14,130 bases of DNA from Candidatus Absconditabacterales bacterium (GCA_023228925.1 JALOAF010000026.1:1-14130), one strand, 5' to 3'; positions 1 to 9,445 are shown, numbered from the stretch's first letter. Program-made: numbers and translations. Notes: generated by a model from the letters alone, not told the origin.

Positions 1-2756
<2,756 letters not shown>

Positions 2757-2886
2757 AGTGTTTGAAATTTTTAGGGAAAGTAAATAATTTGACAGACTGT
2801 TTAATAACTCTTCAAAAAATAACAGTTGATATTAAACAAAACTAAGACAATCTTATTTTACCAAAAAAACATTAAGACAAAAAATA

Positions 2887-3042
2887 TTAAGGTCTTTGTG
2901 GTGTTAATTGCTTTCTACCCTTTTTTCTTCTATTTGATAAAATCTTTCTACCTGTTCGTTTTTTCATTCTTTCTCTAAATCAATGTGTCCTAAGTCTTTT
3001 TAGCCACTTATATTTTCTAACTCTTCTTAATTTACTTGCCAT
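2887..3042 (-). CDS. rpmH: 50S ribosomal protein bL34
   Basis: Small basic protein of the large ribosomal subunit, 51 residues. The family signature is plain: RLRTHGFRERMKKRTGRKIL followed by SNRRKKGRKQLT, matching the THGFRxRMxTxxGRxVLxxRRxKGRxxL pattern of L34. The Gly of THGF, invariant in the family, is encoded by TGA. The N-terminus is slightly extended compared with the usual 44-46 residues, with a Lys/Arg-rich lead. In most bacteria rpmH sits with rnpA and dnaA near the origin; here it lies between the S6-S18 fusion (76 bases upstream) and rpoB. It is too short and too interrupted by TGA to be found with the standard code. Confidence 0.95.
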
Positions 3043-3118
3043 TTTAACTTATTTTCAAAATAAAAACATTTTATATTTGTTTATAAACCAGAATAATATA
3101 ATAATTTACTTAAAAGAA

Positions 3119-3685
3119 CTATTGTATAAAACTCAATAATCACAAACCTCTAGCTCTAATAATTGCTTTTCTTAGTTTTTTTTGAGTTTTTACATGATTT
3201 TTTGTGTATTTTCTAGGTTTTATAGAACCAAATCTAGTTAAATATTTTTTTAGAATAACTATAGATTTCCAGTTAATATATTTTTCGTTTTCTGAGTGAG
3301 ACAAAAAAGACACCCTATTCCCAAATTTTTTATTGTCCCGAGAATCAACAATTTTCTGTAATTCTTTTTCTAGTTTTTCAAACTCAAAAAATTCTTGAGT
3401 AGAACTCATTTTAAAAATTTCATATCTTACAATAATGTTGGAATACAACAAAGATTTTTTAAGTAAGTCTAATCAAGCATTGTCCAAGTCTACATAATAT
3501 GAAATATAATACATTCTATTATTTCATCTAATAGATTTTACATCATAAGATGTTTCTTTGAGACCAATATCATCTTTTTGAATAATGTTTTTTTTGAAAT
3601 CCTCTTCAAATTTAGATAAGAAGTCTTTTCTTTCTGAATCTTGAACTTGAGAACTTAACATAAAAACTAGTTCGTACTTTTGCAT
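3119..3685 (-). CDS. rpsF/rpsR: Fused 30S ribosomal proteins bS6 and bS18
   Basis: A single 188-residue reading frame contains two ribosomal proteins. Residues 1 to about 95 resemble bS6: MQKYELVFML at the start, then IRGNNRMYYISYYVDL and YSNIIVRYEIFKM, the typical S6 strand-helix-strand order. A charged linker (about 95-120, rich in Glu and Lys) leads into bS18: INWKSIVILKKYLT...GSIKPRKYT...QKKLRKAIIRARGLGLLSF, which aligns with the S18 IDYKD..LKNYI..GKI..RxTG...QRQLARAIKRARYLSLLP core. No stop or frame change separates the halves. Three glycines are TGA, including one in the S18 tail; with the standard code the gene would appear to end four codons before its true end region and start in its middle. 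S6 and S18 bind each other on the 30S platform, so a fusion is structurally plausible. The usual rpsF-ssb-rpsR order is lost, and ssb is absent here. Stop is TAG. Confidence 0.93.
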
Positions 3686-3717
3686 TTTAATTTAATCACA
3701 AATATAAATTTAACATA

Positions 3718-4518
3718 TTACTTTACAGCTAATCTGATATAAGACTTAAGCTGGAATCATTCTGGAATTATGTTTTTTATTTTTTTTGAACCATCTCTAA
3801 TATATTCTTGCTCTAACAAAACATCTTCAGCTAAGGCTTTGCTTAGTTTTCATTTTAATATCTGATCAATCATATTTTCTGGTTTTCCAGAATCCAATAA
3901 TTCTTGGCGAAATTGTGATTCCATTTTGGAAACAATATCACTAGGAACAGAATCAAAATCTAAATAAGAAGGATTCATAGCAGCAACCTGCAAAGCTATC
4001 TCTTTTGCTACATCAGAATCTGTAGCATCAAAAAACACTATAGAAGCAACTTTATTACCTGGATGATTGTAAACAAAACCATTTTCAGTTGTAAGTATAA
4101 TATCTTCTAATTGCATATTTTCTCATATTGTTCAAACTGCCTCTTTTACTAAAGTATCCAAAGTTTCAGACAAACTTGTAGGAGCGTCTTTTTTTGACAA
4201 AAAAGAATCATTTTCTAACAATAATTTGTCTAAAATATCATCACATAGTTTAATAAATCATTCATTTTTAGCGACAAAATCAGTCTCACATAAAAGTTTA
4301 ATTCAAGCTATTTTGCCATTTTGACTTATAACCTTTACAATTCATTCATTTGTTTCTCTCTCTGATTTTTTACCAGCTTTCAAAACTCATTTCTCTTTTA
4401 AAATTTCTTGTGCTTGTTGTAAATCCCCATTTGCTTCTACCAAAGCATCTTTACAATCTTTTAGAGGTGCAAAAGTAGCCTCTCTAAGTTGTTTTAATAA
4501 GTTTATATCTATACTCAT
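3718..4518 (-). CDS. tsf: Elongation factor Ts
   Basis: Guanine-nucleotide exchange factor that releases GDP from EF-Tu; cytoplasmic. 266 residues, close to the usual 280-300. The N-terminal UBA-like domain is clear (INLLKQLREATFAPLKDCKD, then ALVEANGDLQQAQEILKEKG). The core contains the EF-Tu-contacting CETDFVAKNEGF motif and a second KVASIVFF...AKEIALQVAAMNP block, followed by the C-terminal helical segment ending in FQLKSYIRLAVK. One oddity: the normally conserved TGAGMMDCKKAL stretch reads TFAPLKDCKDAL. Glycines in KEKG, KGKL and PEGF contexts are TGA. The gene follows rpsB as usual, but with a membrane-protein gene inserted between them (25-base gap to it). Start is ATG at 4518, without an obvious Shine-Dalgarno sequence. 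Confidence 0.95.
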
Positions 4519-4543
4519 AATATTTTGTTTTGATAACTAAAAA

Positions 4544-5056
4544 TTATTTTTTTTCTAAATCTTTTTCTATTTCTGATTTATTTGTTTTGTTTTGAATATC
4601 AGATTCTATATCATTAACTATAGATCAAGCTTTATTTTGGACTGAAGGAGATGGTATTTCAAATAATTCTATAAACCATGCTCACAATACAGAAAAGTTT
4701 GCCACAAATGATTCTTTTGCACTTGTAAAATACTTTCAATCCCATGCCTGCTTTACATTGATTATTCGTATAGTTAGTAATATCAATAGTGGAATAATTC
4801 ACAAATATTTTATGATAGGAAAAAACAATAAAACCATATCAAAGACTAAGACCAAAAAGAATACCATTCGCCAACCAGATGCTTGTTTTAGGTGATAATA
4901 TTCAAAAGCGCTTATATCTTTTTTTGCTATAGAAACCATAATACCAAAAAACAAATACATCATGATTGCTCTTTTTTTTTCTAAGCTACCAGGCATATAT
5001 TTGTCAATAGTTTCCGCATTTGTAGCAGTAGACTGAAAAGGATTTTTGATTTCCAT
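4544..5056 (-). CDS. Small membrane protein, Tic20/DUF4870-like
   Basis: 170 residues with an N-terminal soluble stretch, about three hydrophobic segments between residues 29 and 120, and a charged C-terminal tail ending in DLEKK. The pattern KRAIMMYLFFGIMVSIAKKD, then YYHLKQASGW, then a long hydrophobic run ending in IIPLLILLTIRIINVKQAWD resembles the Tic20/DUF4870 family, whose hallmark is an H-x-x-Q-A motif after the first helix and a small-residue-rich last helix. That assignment rests on pattern only and could be wrong. The gene lies 11 bases after rpsB and 25 bases before tsf, so it is almost surely cotranscribed with them, although these two are normally adjacent. Several glycines are TGA. 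Its role is unknown; a part in membrane protein handling or ion/protein transport is conceivable but not shown. Confidence 0.6.
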
Positions 5057-5067
5057 ATATTTTTAGA

Positions 5068-5727
5068 TTAAGATAAGATATAATTCATAACAAAATCTAT
5101 ACTTTTATAACTTAACATATTTGCAATAATATCGTTGTCTCACAAATATTTGTTATAATTTGTAGAAGATATCACTATACTATCAAGACCTCATTGAGCA
5201 GATAATTCTCTAACAAAATTTTCCATCATAGAACCATCTACGACTATGACTAATCATGGTTTTGTGGTAAGATTTTTTACTCACTCATAGATTTTTTTGG
5301 TTCTAGATAATTTTCTTTTGTAAACCAATTGCTCTTTTTTTGTTAAAGAAGCAAATTCTTCAGTTTCTACAAAAGCCGTCATTTTGTTCATTGAACTAAT
5401 TCTTGTTTTGAAAGTATCAAAATTAGTTAAAAATCATCCAGGAGCCTTGTAGTTTAAGTAAGATACTCAGTACTTTTCTCCTAGAGTTTTCATTTCTGTA
5501 GCATACATCTTTTTTTCACATACTACCAAAATTTCTTGTCATGACTTTCTAACATCTTGAACTTTCTTTTTTGCCTTATTTAGCTGTTCCAAAACCATTT
5601 CTGGATTTAACACAACTATGTTGTTTATAATATCCAGTCGATAAGTATTTGTTTTTGGATGAGCTTCACTTTTTAAGGTACCAATATGCACTTGTGAATC
5701 TACTATTTGTTTTACAGTAACACTCAT
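5068..5727 (-). CDS. rpsB: 30S ribosomal protein uS2
   Basis: Small-subunit protein at the head-body junction that helps bind S1. 219 residues, a little shorter than the common 230-260. Diagnostic segments: IVDSQVHIGTLKSEAHPKTN (equivalent to GVHFGHQTxRWNPKM), YRLDIINNIVVLNPEM (IHIIDLxKT), APGGFLTNFDTF (GGMLTN), ASLTKKEQLVYKRKLSR (FxxLTKKExxxxxRE) and GLVIVVDGSMMENFV...ELSAQG (the VxDxxxExxAxxEA region). Glycines in KSGQE, PGGF, YEGV and AQGG are partly TGA. It starts with ATG at 5727, 104 bases after rplL, and opens the rpsB-(membrane protein)-tsf segment. The C-terminus stops shortly after the last conserved helix, with no acidic tail. Confidence 0.94.
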
Positions 5728-5831
5728 TATCAGTTTTCAGAATTAAATAAATTTTTTCTAAAAATTTTGGTACTAAATACTTTTTTAGTTTTTTGAAAAC
5801 AAAAATCAAGTAAGTGTGCCAAAAAAGTAAA

Positions 5832-6218
5832 CTACTTTACAGTTACTGTTGCACCAGCTTCTTGTAACTTAATTTTGAATGCCTCGATTTCGTCATCTTT
5901 TGCGTTCTCCTTTAATATAACAGGAGCCTTTTCAACCAAGTCTTTAGCTTCTTTTAATCAAAGTCACAACAATTCTTTTACAACTTTAATTACATTGATT
6001 TTCTGTTGACCAATTTCTGTAAGTTCAATATTTGCAGCAGCATCTCATCCTGCAGCAGCACCAGCATCTCATCAAGCCGGAGCTCATGCAGCAACAACAG
6101 TAGCAGCAGCAGTTACACCAAACTCTTCTTCAAAAGCTTTAACAAGCTCATTTAATTCGATTGCACTCATTTCTTTTACTAATTCCATGATTTTTTGTGC
6201 GTTCTTTGATAATTCCAT
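5832..6218 (-). CDS. rplL: 50S ribosomal protein bL12 (L7/L12)
   Basis: Stalk protein of the large subunit; dimers bind the L10 C-terminal helix and recruit translation GTPases. 128 residues. The N-terminal dimerisation helices ([20 protein letters not shown], then [15 protein letters not shown]) are followed by an Ala/Gly/Pro-rich hinge at about residues 36-65, and then the C-terminal domain [30 protein letters not shown] and [17 protein letters not shown], an almost canonical match. The hinge and the GLGL motif use TGA for several glycines. Stop is TAG. It is separated from rplJ by an unusually long 136-base gap that carries a possible promoter. Confidence 0.97.
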
Positions 6219-6248
6219 TCTCAATACTAATTTAATAAATAAATATTT

Positions 6249-6276
6249 ATAATATTTACAACATTAATTGTTCCAA
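6249..6276 (-). promoter_or_regulatory. Possible promoter upstream of rplL
   Basis: On the minus strand, TTGGAA (6271-6276) and TATTAT (6249-6254) are separated by 16 bases, 31 bases before the rplL start. This could give extra rplL transcription, fitting the need for more L7/L12 copies than L10. In such AT-rich DNA chance matches are common. Confidence 0.35.
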
Positions 6277-6354
6277 TAGCTTATAAGGGCAAAATATAAC
6301 AGACATTTTGACCTAATAAGCAATTGAAAACAAAAAACATTGAAACAATTTGTT

Positions 6355-7035
6355 TTACTCTGTAGAATCTTCAACTGACTCTGTTTGAACACTTTCAGTT
6401 GGTTCTGTTTGAGTGCTTTCAGTAGATTCTGTAGCAAGAACTTCTGTATTTTCTGCAACAGGAGTCTCCCCAAGATCAGCACTTGTTTTTTCTTTTTCTT
6501 GAATTTGAGTAGAGTCTGTTGATTCTGCTTTCTTTTTTGCAATTTGGTCTAATACTGAAGTAAGTGACTGAACAGGATAATTGAATAATCGAACCAATTT
6601 GGAAAGCAATTCATCTCTACTTGGTATATTTGCTAACTCATTTACATAGTCTGAGTCTTTTCGTTCACCATCAAAATATCATAACATAAATTCAAAACTT
6701 GCAGTAGAATCTTTGTCTTTTTGAAAAGATTTAAGATATTTGTTTATTACCTTTAATGGTGCATATTCGTCTCATTTTGCATAAACCGCAACTGCAGATC
6801 AAGACATTTGATCAAGGTCTATTTCTGGATATCCAGCTTCTTTTAGAGCCCTCAAAAAAAGTCTTTTTCTGATAACATTAAATTTACCACTTTCATCTCT
6901 AATGTTTTTTCTTACTTCTGTATCTGTAGAAACAGGCAATCCAGATTGTTTGATGATTACTAGATTTTTTGCTTCTTGTAAATCTTGAACATATTCCTTG
7001 ATTAAATTTACTTTTTTGTCTTTAGTAATAGCCAT
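6355..7035 (-). CDS. rplJ: 50S ribosomal protein uL10 with long acidic C-terminal tail
   Basis: Base of the ribosomal stalk; binds 23S rRNA and L7/L12 dimers. From ATG at 7035 it has 226 residues, against a usual 165-180. Residues 1-170 follow the L10 plan: MAITKDKKVNLIKEYVQDLQ at the N-terminus, EAKNLVIIKQSGLPV, a VRKNIRDESGKFNVIRKRLF rRNA-binding region, and LLSKLVRLFNYPVQSL...VLDQIAKKK as the C-terminal helix. Residues about 170-226 are a low-complexity tail of Thr, Ser, Glu, Gln and Val with repeated TES/TEP/TQT units. A TTG at 7047 could add four residues but ATG is preferred. It is first in the cluster, behind an L10 leader. The match to the family is clear in the N-terminal half and weaker in the middle. 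Confidence 0.9.
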
Positions 7036-7157
7036 TTTAAAATTCAAAGTTTAAATTTAAAATAAGATATAGATGGATAGAATAGGAGTTTTGTCTTTTA
7101 TATTTATAATAACTGTTAGCACTTTTAATCTACAATATTGTTCCTTAGCTTTTATAA

Positions 7158-7187
7158 ATAAAAAAAACTACATCCGAAGATGAAGTT
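7158..7187 (-). terminator. Attenuator terminator in the rplJ leader
   Basis: Minus strand AACTTCATC, TTCG loop, GATGTAGTT (one T-T mismatch) followed by a run of T. The stable UUCG tetraloop plus U-tract is a textbook intrinsic terminator. It lies between the L10-binding leader and rplJ, over 120 bases before the start codon, so it would stop transcription before the ribosomal genes unless bypassed. Confidence 0.8.
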
Positions 7188-7211
7188 ATATACAAAAAAT
7201 AATTTTTGATA

Positions 7212-7270
7212 TAACCTAGGTAGGAGCTTACTTTTCTAAAACAGAAATAGCCTACTGTCTCCGGCAATTG
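7212..7270 (-). ncRNA. Ribosomal protein L10 leader
   Basis: The minus-strand sequence contains GCCGGAGACAGTAGGC, a variable stem-loop, and then GCTCCTACCTAGG. The spacing and bases match the conserved L10-binding leader of rplJL operons (GxAGACAGxAGG ... CCTxCCxAGG), which mimics the L10 site on 23S rRNA, including its kink-turn. AGTAGG pairs with CCTAC(C)T. In other bacteria the L10(L12) complex binds this element to lower expression. It begins almost exactly at the transcription start expected from the promoter at 7274-7303, and the attenuator at 7158-7187 is downstream. Recognised by eye; a covariance-model search was not possible. Confidence 0.85.
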
Positions 7271-7273
7271 ATG

Positions 7274-7303
7274 AATATATACAAATATTTAATCAAAATG
7301 CAA
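7274..7303 (-). promoter_or_regulatory. Promoter of the rplJ-rplL cluster
   Basis: Minus strand TTGCAT (7298-7303) and TATATT (7274-7279) with an 18-base spacer. Predicted start near 7267 coincides with the beginning of the L10 leader, which supports it. Confidence 0.55.
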
Positions 7304-7373
7304 TAGAAAGTTTGTTTTTTTTTGTAAATTTGATTTTATTGTAAATGTAGAAAGTAATAGAAAAATAAATAGT

Positions 7374-7401
7374 TTGACTTTTTGACGATAATATATAGTA
7401 T
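7374..7401 (+). promoter_or_regulatory. Probable promoter of the 73 aa gene
   Basis: TTGACT (7374-7379) and TAGTAT (7396-7401), 16-base spacer, about 28 bases before the ATG at 7430. It is divergent from the rplJ promoter. Confidence 0.4.
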
Positions 7402-7429
7402 TTTGTCCATTAAACCAAATTTTAAAAAA

Positions 7430-7651
7430 ATGAATAAAAAAAACTTAGTCGCAGAATGTTCTGCGAATGGGCTTCGTATTGTCTCCGAAGCCACTCTTGA
7501 AAGGAGAGAAAAAAGAGACAAAAAACCGATTAAGGTAGTAGTTAATTTTAATAATGGCTTTTGCAGAAGTGGGGATATAGACAATTGTCCACATAGGTGT
7601 GGAGCCTGCCAATATGGGGAAATCCCTAAATTGGCTATATATATGGTATAA
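7430..7651 (+). CDS. Small Cys-rich protein of unknown function
   Basis: 73 residues, not recognised. The N-terminal half is basic (TLERREKRDKKPIKVVV) and the C-terminal half carries four cysteines in FCRSGDIDNCPHRCGACQYG, that is C-x7-C-x3-C-x2-C, which could bind zinc or an iron-sulfur cluster; a fifth Cys is at residue 10. ATG at 7430 is preceded by an A-rich stretch and no clear Shine-Dalgarno; the in-frame TTG at 7382 falls inside the predicted promoter, so it is a less likely start. All five glycines are GGN and none is TGA, unlike the minus-strand genes. It stands alone between a promoter and a strong terminator. The own-signal layout supports a real gene; function cannot be given. Confidence 0.65.
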   Translation: MNKKNLVAECSANGLRIVSEATLERREKRDKKPIKVVVNFNNGFCRSGDIDNCPHRCGACQYGEIPKLAIYMV

Positions 7652-7657
7652 TTAAAA

Positions 7658-7689
7658 AAAATCACTATTAATTTGATAGTGATTTTTTT
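7658..7689 (+). terminator. Intrinsic terminator after the 73 aa gene
   Basis: Perfect 9-bp stem AATCACTAT / ATAGTGATT around a 7-base loop, followed by seven T. It starts a few bases after the TAA stop. Confidence 0.85.
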
Positions 7690-7699
7690 GTTATTACTA

Positions 7700-7727
7700 T
7701 TGCAAAATAAAATATTTTTCATATTTT
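7700..7727 (+). promoter_or_regulatory. Possible promoter of the 24 aa gene
   Basis: TTGCAA (7700-7705) and TATTTT (7722-7727), 16-base spacer, with about 36 bases of leader before the ATG at 7770. It lies directly after the preceding terminator, where a promoter is needed if the 24 aa frame is expressed. Confidence 0.35.
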
Positions 7728-7769
7728 ATTTCGTGGAAAATTTTTGATTTATTTTTTATTAAAAAGTAA

Positions 7770-7844
7770 ATGCCTTGCAAAAAAAAGACGACTGAAAAAA
7801 AGCCTGTAGCAAAAAAAGCTCCTGCAAAGAAAACAAAAAAATAG
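7770..7844 (+). CDS. Mini histone-H1-like Lys/Ala/Pro peptide
   Basis: A 24-residue frame, MPCKKKTTEKKPVAKKAPAK plus KTKK, with 12 Lys and three Pro. The composition resembles the PAKKA-type tails of bacterial histone-H1-like proteins and of some DNA- or RNA-binding proteins, so nucleic-acid binding is a fair guess. It has an in-frame stop just before the ATG, a possible promoter upstream, and a strong terminator 24 bases downstream, so it looks like a self-contained unit rather than a gene fragment. It has no glycine, so the recoding cannot be tested. A 24-residue frame can arise by chance; the Lys/Ala/Pro bias and the flanking signals are the reasons for listing it. Confidence 0.5.
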   Translation: MPCKKKTTEKKPVAKKAPAKKTKK

Positions 7845-7867
7845 TTTAGCACAAATCTTTGGAAAAT

Positions 7868-7893
7868 AAAAAACCCGAATATTCGGGTTTTTT
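7868..7893. terminator. Bidirectional intrinsic terminator
   Basis: Perfect palindrome AAAAAACCCGAAT / ATTCGGGTTTTTT with A- and T-tracts on either side. It separates the 24 aa gene from the convergent zinc-ribbon gene, whose stop is 5 bases away, and can serve both strands. Confidence 0.9.
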
Positions 7894-7897
7894 GTAT

Positions 7898-8722
7898 TTA
7901 TCTATTTAAATTGAATATCACATTGTATGCAAATCGTCCATCAAGATTTTTGAAAACTTGTAAAGAGTCTTTTTTGTTTTTGGGTTTTAACCCAAATCAA
8001 TCTTGATATGGGAACAGATTGGATACATTTTTAATATTGATTTCTATATGTTTATCGTTGTCATATACAAAGTAGTTTCTTTTGTTTGTTATAATAAATT
8101 GACCAATATTTAAATAGTTCATTCCTTTTGTTTTTATAGACTCATTTGAGAAAGTTGAGGAAAAAAACAATTCATCTTCTAAATCAAAAGTGTTTCGGAT
8201 ATGTTTGGATTTTTTCTTTTTCTTTTTTTCGTATAGTTCTACATTATCAAATAGCCAAATAATTTTTTCTCATTTTTCTAGCTTGAATGGGAAAGTTAGG
8301 TCGGATTCAAAGTCAACATTTGGAAGTTCTTTGTTTGCTACATCTCTTACTACTACAGCCTTGATAAATTTTTGGAATAATCAATGTTGATCCAAAAACT
8401 CCTGATCAAAGTTGAACACTTTTTTGAATTCAGTTAGTTTTAGTTCTTCTTCATGAGTTACTATTCAATCATACAAAAACTGTTTTACTATCTTATTGTA
8501 TATAGAGATATACATTTTATCTAATTCTTTTGGGCTGATATAAGATTTTTTTGCTAAATTTATTACTTTTTCTTTGATTTCTAACATATCTTCATCCCCA
8601 AAAAATCCAAAATATATCATTTTTCAAATTCTTCTTTTATTTACATCGTGTAAAACTGAACACTCTTTATGTTTTCTTTTAAAAAATCATGCTTTTTCTC
8701 AACAATATTTACATAGTCCCAT
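7898..8722 (-). CDS. Zinc-ribbon protein with C-terminal PH-like domain
   Basis: 274 residues. The N-terminus has a short zinc-binding motif MGLCKYCGEKAGFFKRKHKE-C (C4-x2-C7 ... H18-x2-C21). The middle (about 30-115) is a charged helical region. The part after residue about 140 contains GEKIIWLFDNVELYEKKKKK and, later, GQFIITNKRNYFVYDNDKH-IEINIKNVSNLFPYQDGFG, a strand-rich pattern with the FxxTNKRxYF hallmark seen in bacterial PH-like/GRAM-like domains. The reading is therefore a cytoplasmic zinc-ribbon plus PH-like protein; proteins of this build are widespread but poorly characterised, and no function can be assigned. Seven of 14 glycines are TGA, so it is native to this genetic code. It is a single gene behind a consensus promoter, divergent from the 159 aa gene and closed by the bidirectional terminator. 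Confidence 0.75.
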
Positions 8723-8759
8723 AGTGCTAAAGTTATAATATAAATTTATTTACATTTAT

Positions 8760-8787
8760 ATTATAGTTGTTTTTTTTTATTTGTCAA
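8760..8787 (-). promoter_or_regulatory. Consensus sigma-70-type promoter for the zinc-ribbon gene
   Basis: Minus strand TTGACA (8782-8787) and TATAAT (8760-8765), both perfect consensus hexamers, 16-base spacer. Predicted start is about 30 bases before the ATG at 8722. Confidence 0.8.
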
Positions 8788-8794
8788 ATTTTGC

Positions 8795-8822
8795 TTGACT
8801 TTTTTTTACAAATTGTTAGACT
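8795..8822 (+). promoter_or_regulatory. Promoter of the 159 aa gene
   Basis: TTGACT (8795-8800) and TAGACT (8817-8822), 16-base spacer, divergent from the zinc-ribbon promoter with only 7 bases between the -35 boxes. About 33 bases of leader to the ATG at 8862. Confidence 0.55.
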
Positions 8823-8861
8823 AATTTTCAATTAATAAAAATGTAAAACAAATTTAAAATT

Positions 8862-9341
8862 ATGGAAAGATTTATTATTTTTATAATGGAGAGCGAAAGT
8901 AAGCTCTTAAAAAGAATAAGAGAAAGACTTGATGACAATTCATCAAGTGAGCTATTCTTAAACAGTTTATTAGATATGTTGTTGAATCAATTTCTTGATG
9001 AACTGTTGCCTAATGAAATGTATAGAAAAAGAAGAGAATTAAGTCAGGTAGGATTTGTTACTAGCATATATGCAAATAGTCCTCAAAGACTTAATGAGTA
9101 TTTGAATTTTTTACAAGAAGAAATTCAAGCAGAGACTCTCTTGGTAATTGATAACAAAAGTGATGTTTGCTTCATATACAACGCTATGGGAGATATAGCA
9201 TTTATAAAAGAAAACATTATGCCGATAGTTGGCGATTATTATCAAGTTGTATTTAAAATGGATCTCTTTATTTCAGAATTTAGAGATCTGAGAAAATTAA
9301 ATGCTTTAACTCGCTTTGGTGGCGGGTATTGCTTGAATTAA
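8862..9341 (+). CDS. Hypothetical protein, 159 aa
   Basis: Not recognised. The N-terminal two thirds is rich in Leu, Glu and Arg and predicted helical (SKLLKRIRERLDD, ELFLNSLLDMLLNQFLDELL, SPQRLNEYLNFLQEEIQAET). The last part is mixed, with a possible strand LLVIDNKSDVCFIY and ends in LTRFGGGYCLN. There is no signal peptide or membrane segment. Start may be ATG at 8862 (in-frame TAA lies 15 bases upstream) or ATG at 8886, which begins MESESKLL and would drop a hydrophobic octapeptide. All six glycines are GGN, none TGA. It is a single-gene unit with its own promoter and terminator. Function unknown. Confidence 0.75.
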   Translation: MERFIIFIMESESKLLKRIRERLDDNSSSELFLNSLLDMLLNQFLDELLPNEMYRKRRELSQVGFVTSIYANSPQRLNEYLNFLQEEIQAETLLVIDNKSDVCFIYNAMGDIAFIKENIMPIVGDYYQVVFKMDLFISEFRDLRKLNALTRFGGGYCLN

Positions 9342-9355
9342 ACTGAACAAAAAAC

Positions 9356-9382
9356 AGAGATAAAATTTATCTCTTTTTTTTT
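9356..9382 (+). terminator. Intrinsic terminator after the 159 aa gene
   Basis: AGAGATA / TATCTCT stem with an AT loop, extendable by two A-T pairs, followed by a run of nine T. It lies 14 bases after the TAA stop. Confidence 0.8.
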
Positions 9383-9395
9383 AAACAAAATCTCC

Positions 9396-9425
9396 TTGAA
9401 ATTGGAAAACAAATTTACATACATT
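9396..9425 (+). promoter_or_regulatory. Tentative promoter of tRNA-Gly
   Basis: TTGAAA (9396-9401) and TACATT (9420-9425), 18-base spacer, about 20 bases before the tRNA. A TTGACA at 9429-9434 is too close to the tRNA to serve as its -35 box. Confidence 0.3.
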
Positions 9426-9445
9426 AATTTGACAGAAAAATATCT

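Noticed and set aside
2757..2886. Promoter in the rpmH-rpoB gap
   Set aside because: Only weak matches (for example TTGAAG with TCAAAT on the minus strand) in AT-rich DNA; not enough to call.
6264..6542. Minus-strand open frame rich in Lys, Leu and Gln
   Set aside because: Overlaps the rplJ tail in another frame; its composition reflects the repetitive Thr/Ser/Glu codons read out of frame.
7336..7722. Minus-strand open frame of 128 codons
   Set aside because: Antiparallel shadow of the 73 aa Cys-rich gene; it overlaps that gene's promoter and terminator and lacks start signals.
9429..9434. TTGACA as -35 box for the tRNA gene
   Set aside because: It lies only 11 bases before the mature tRNA 5' end, leaving no room for a -10 box and start site.
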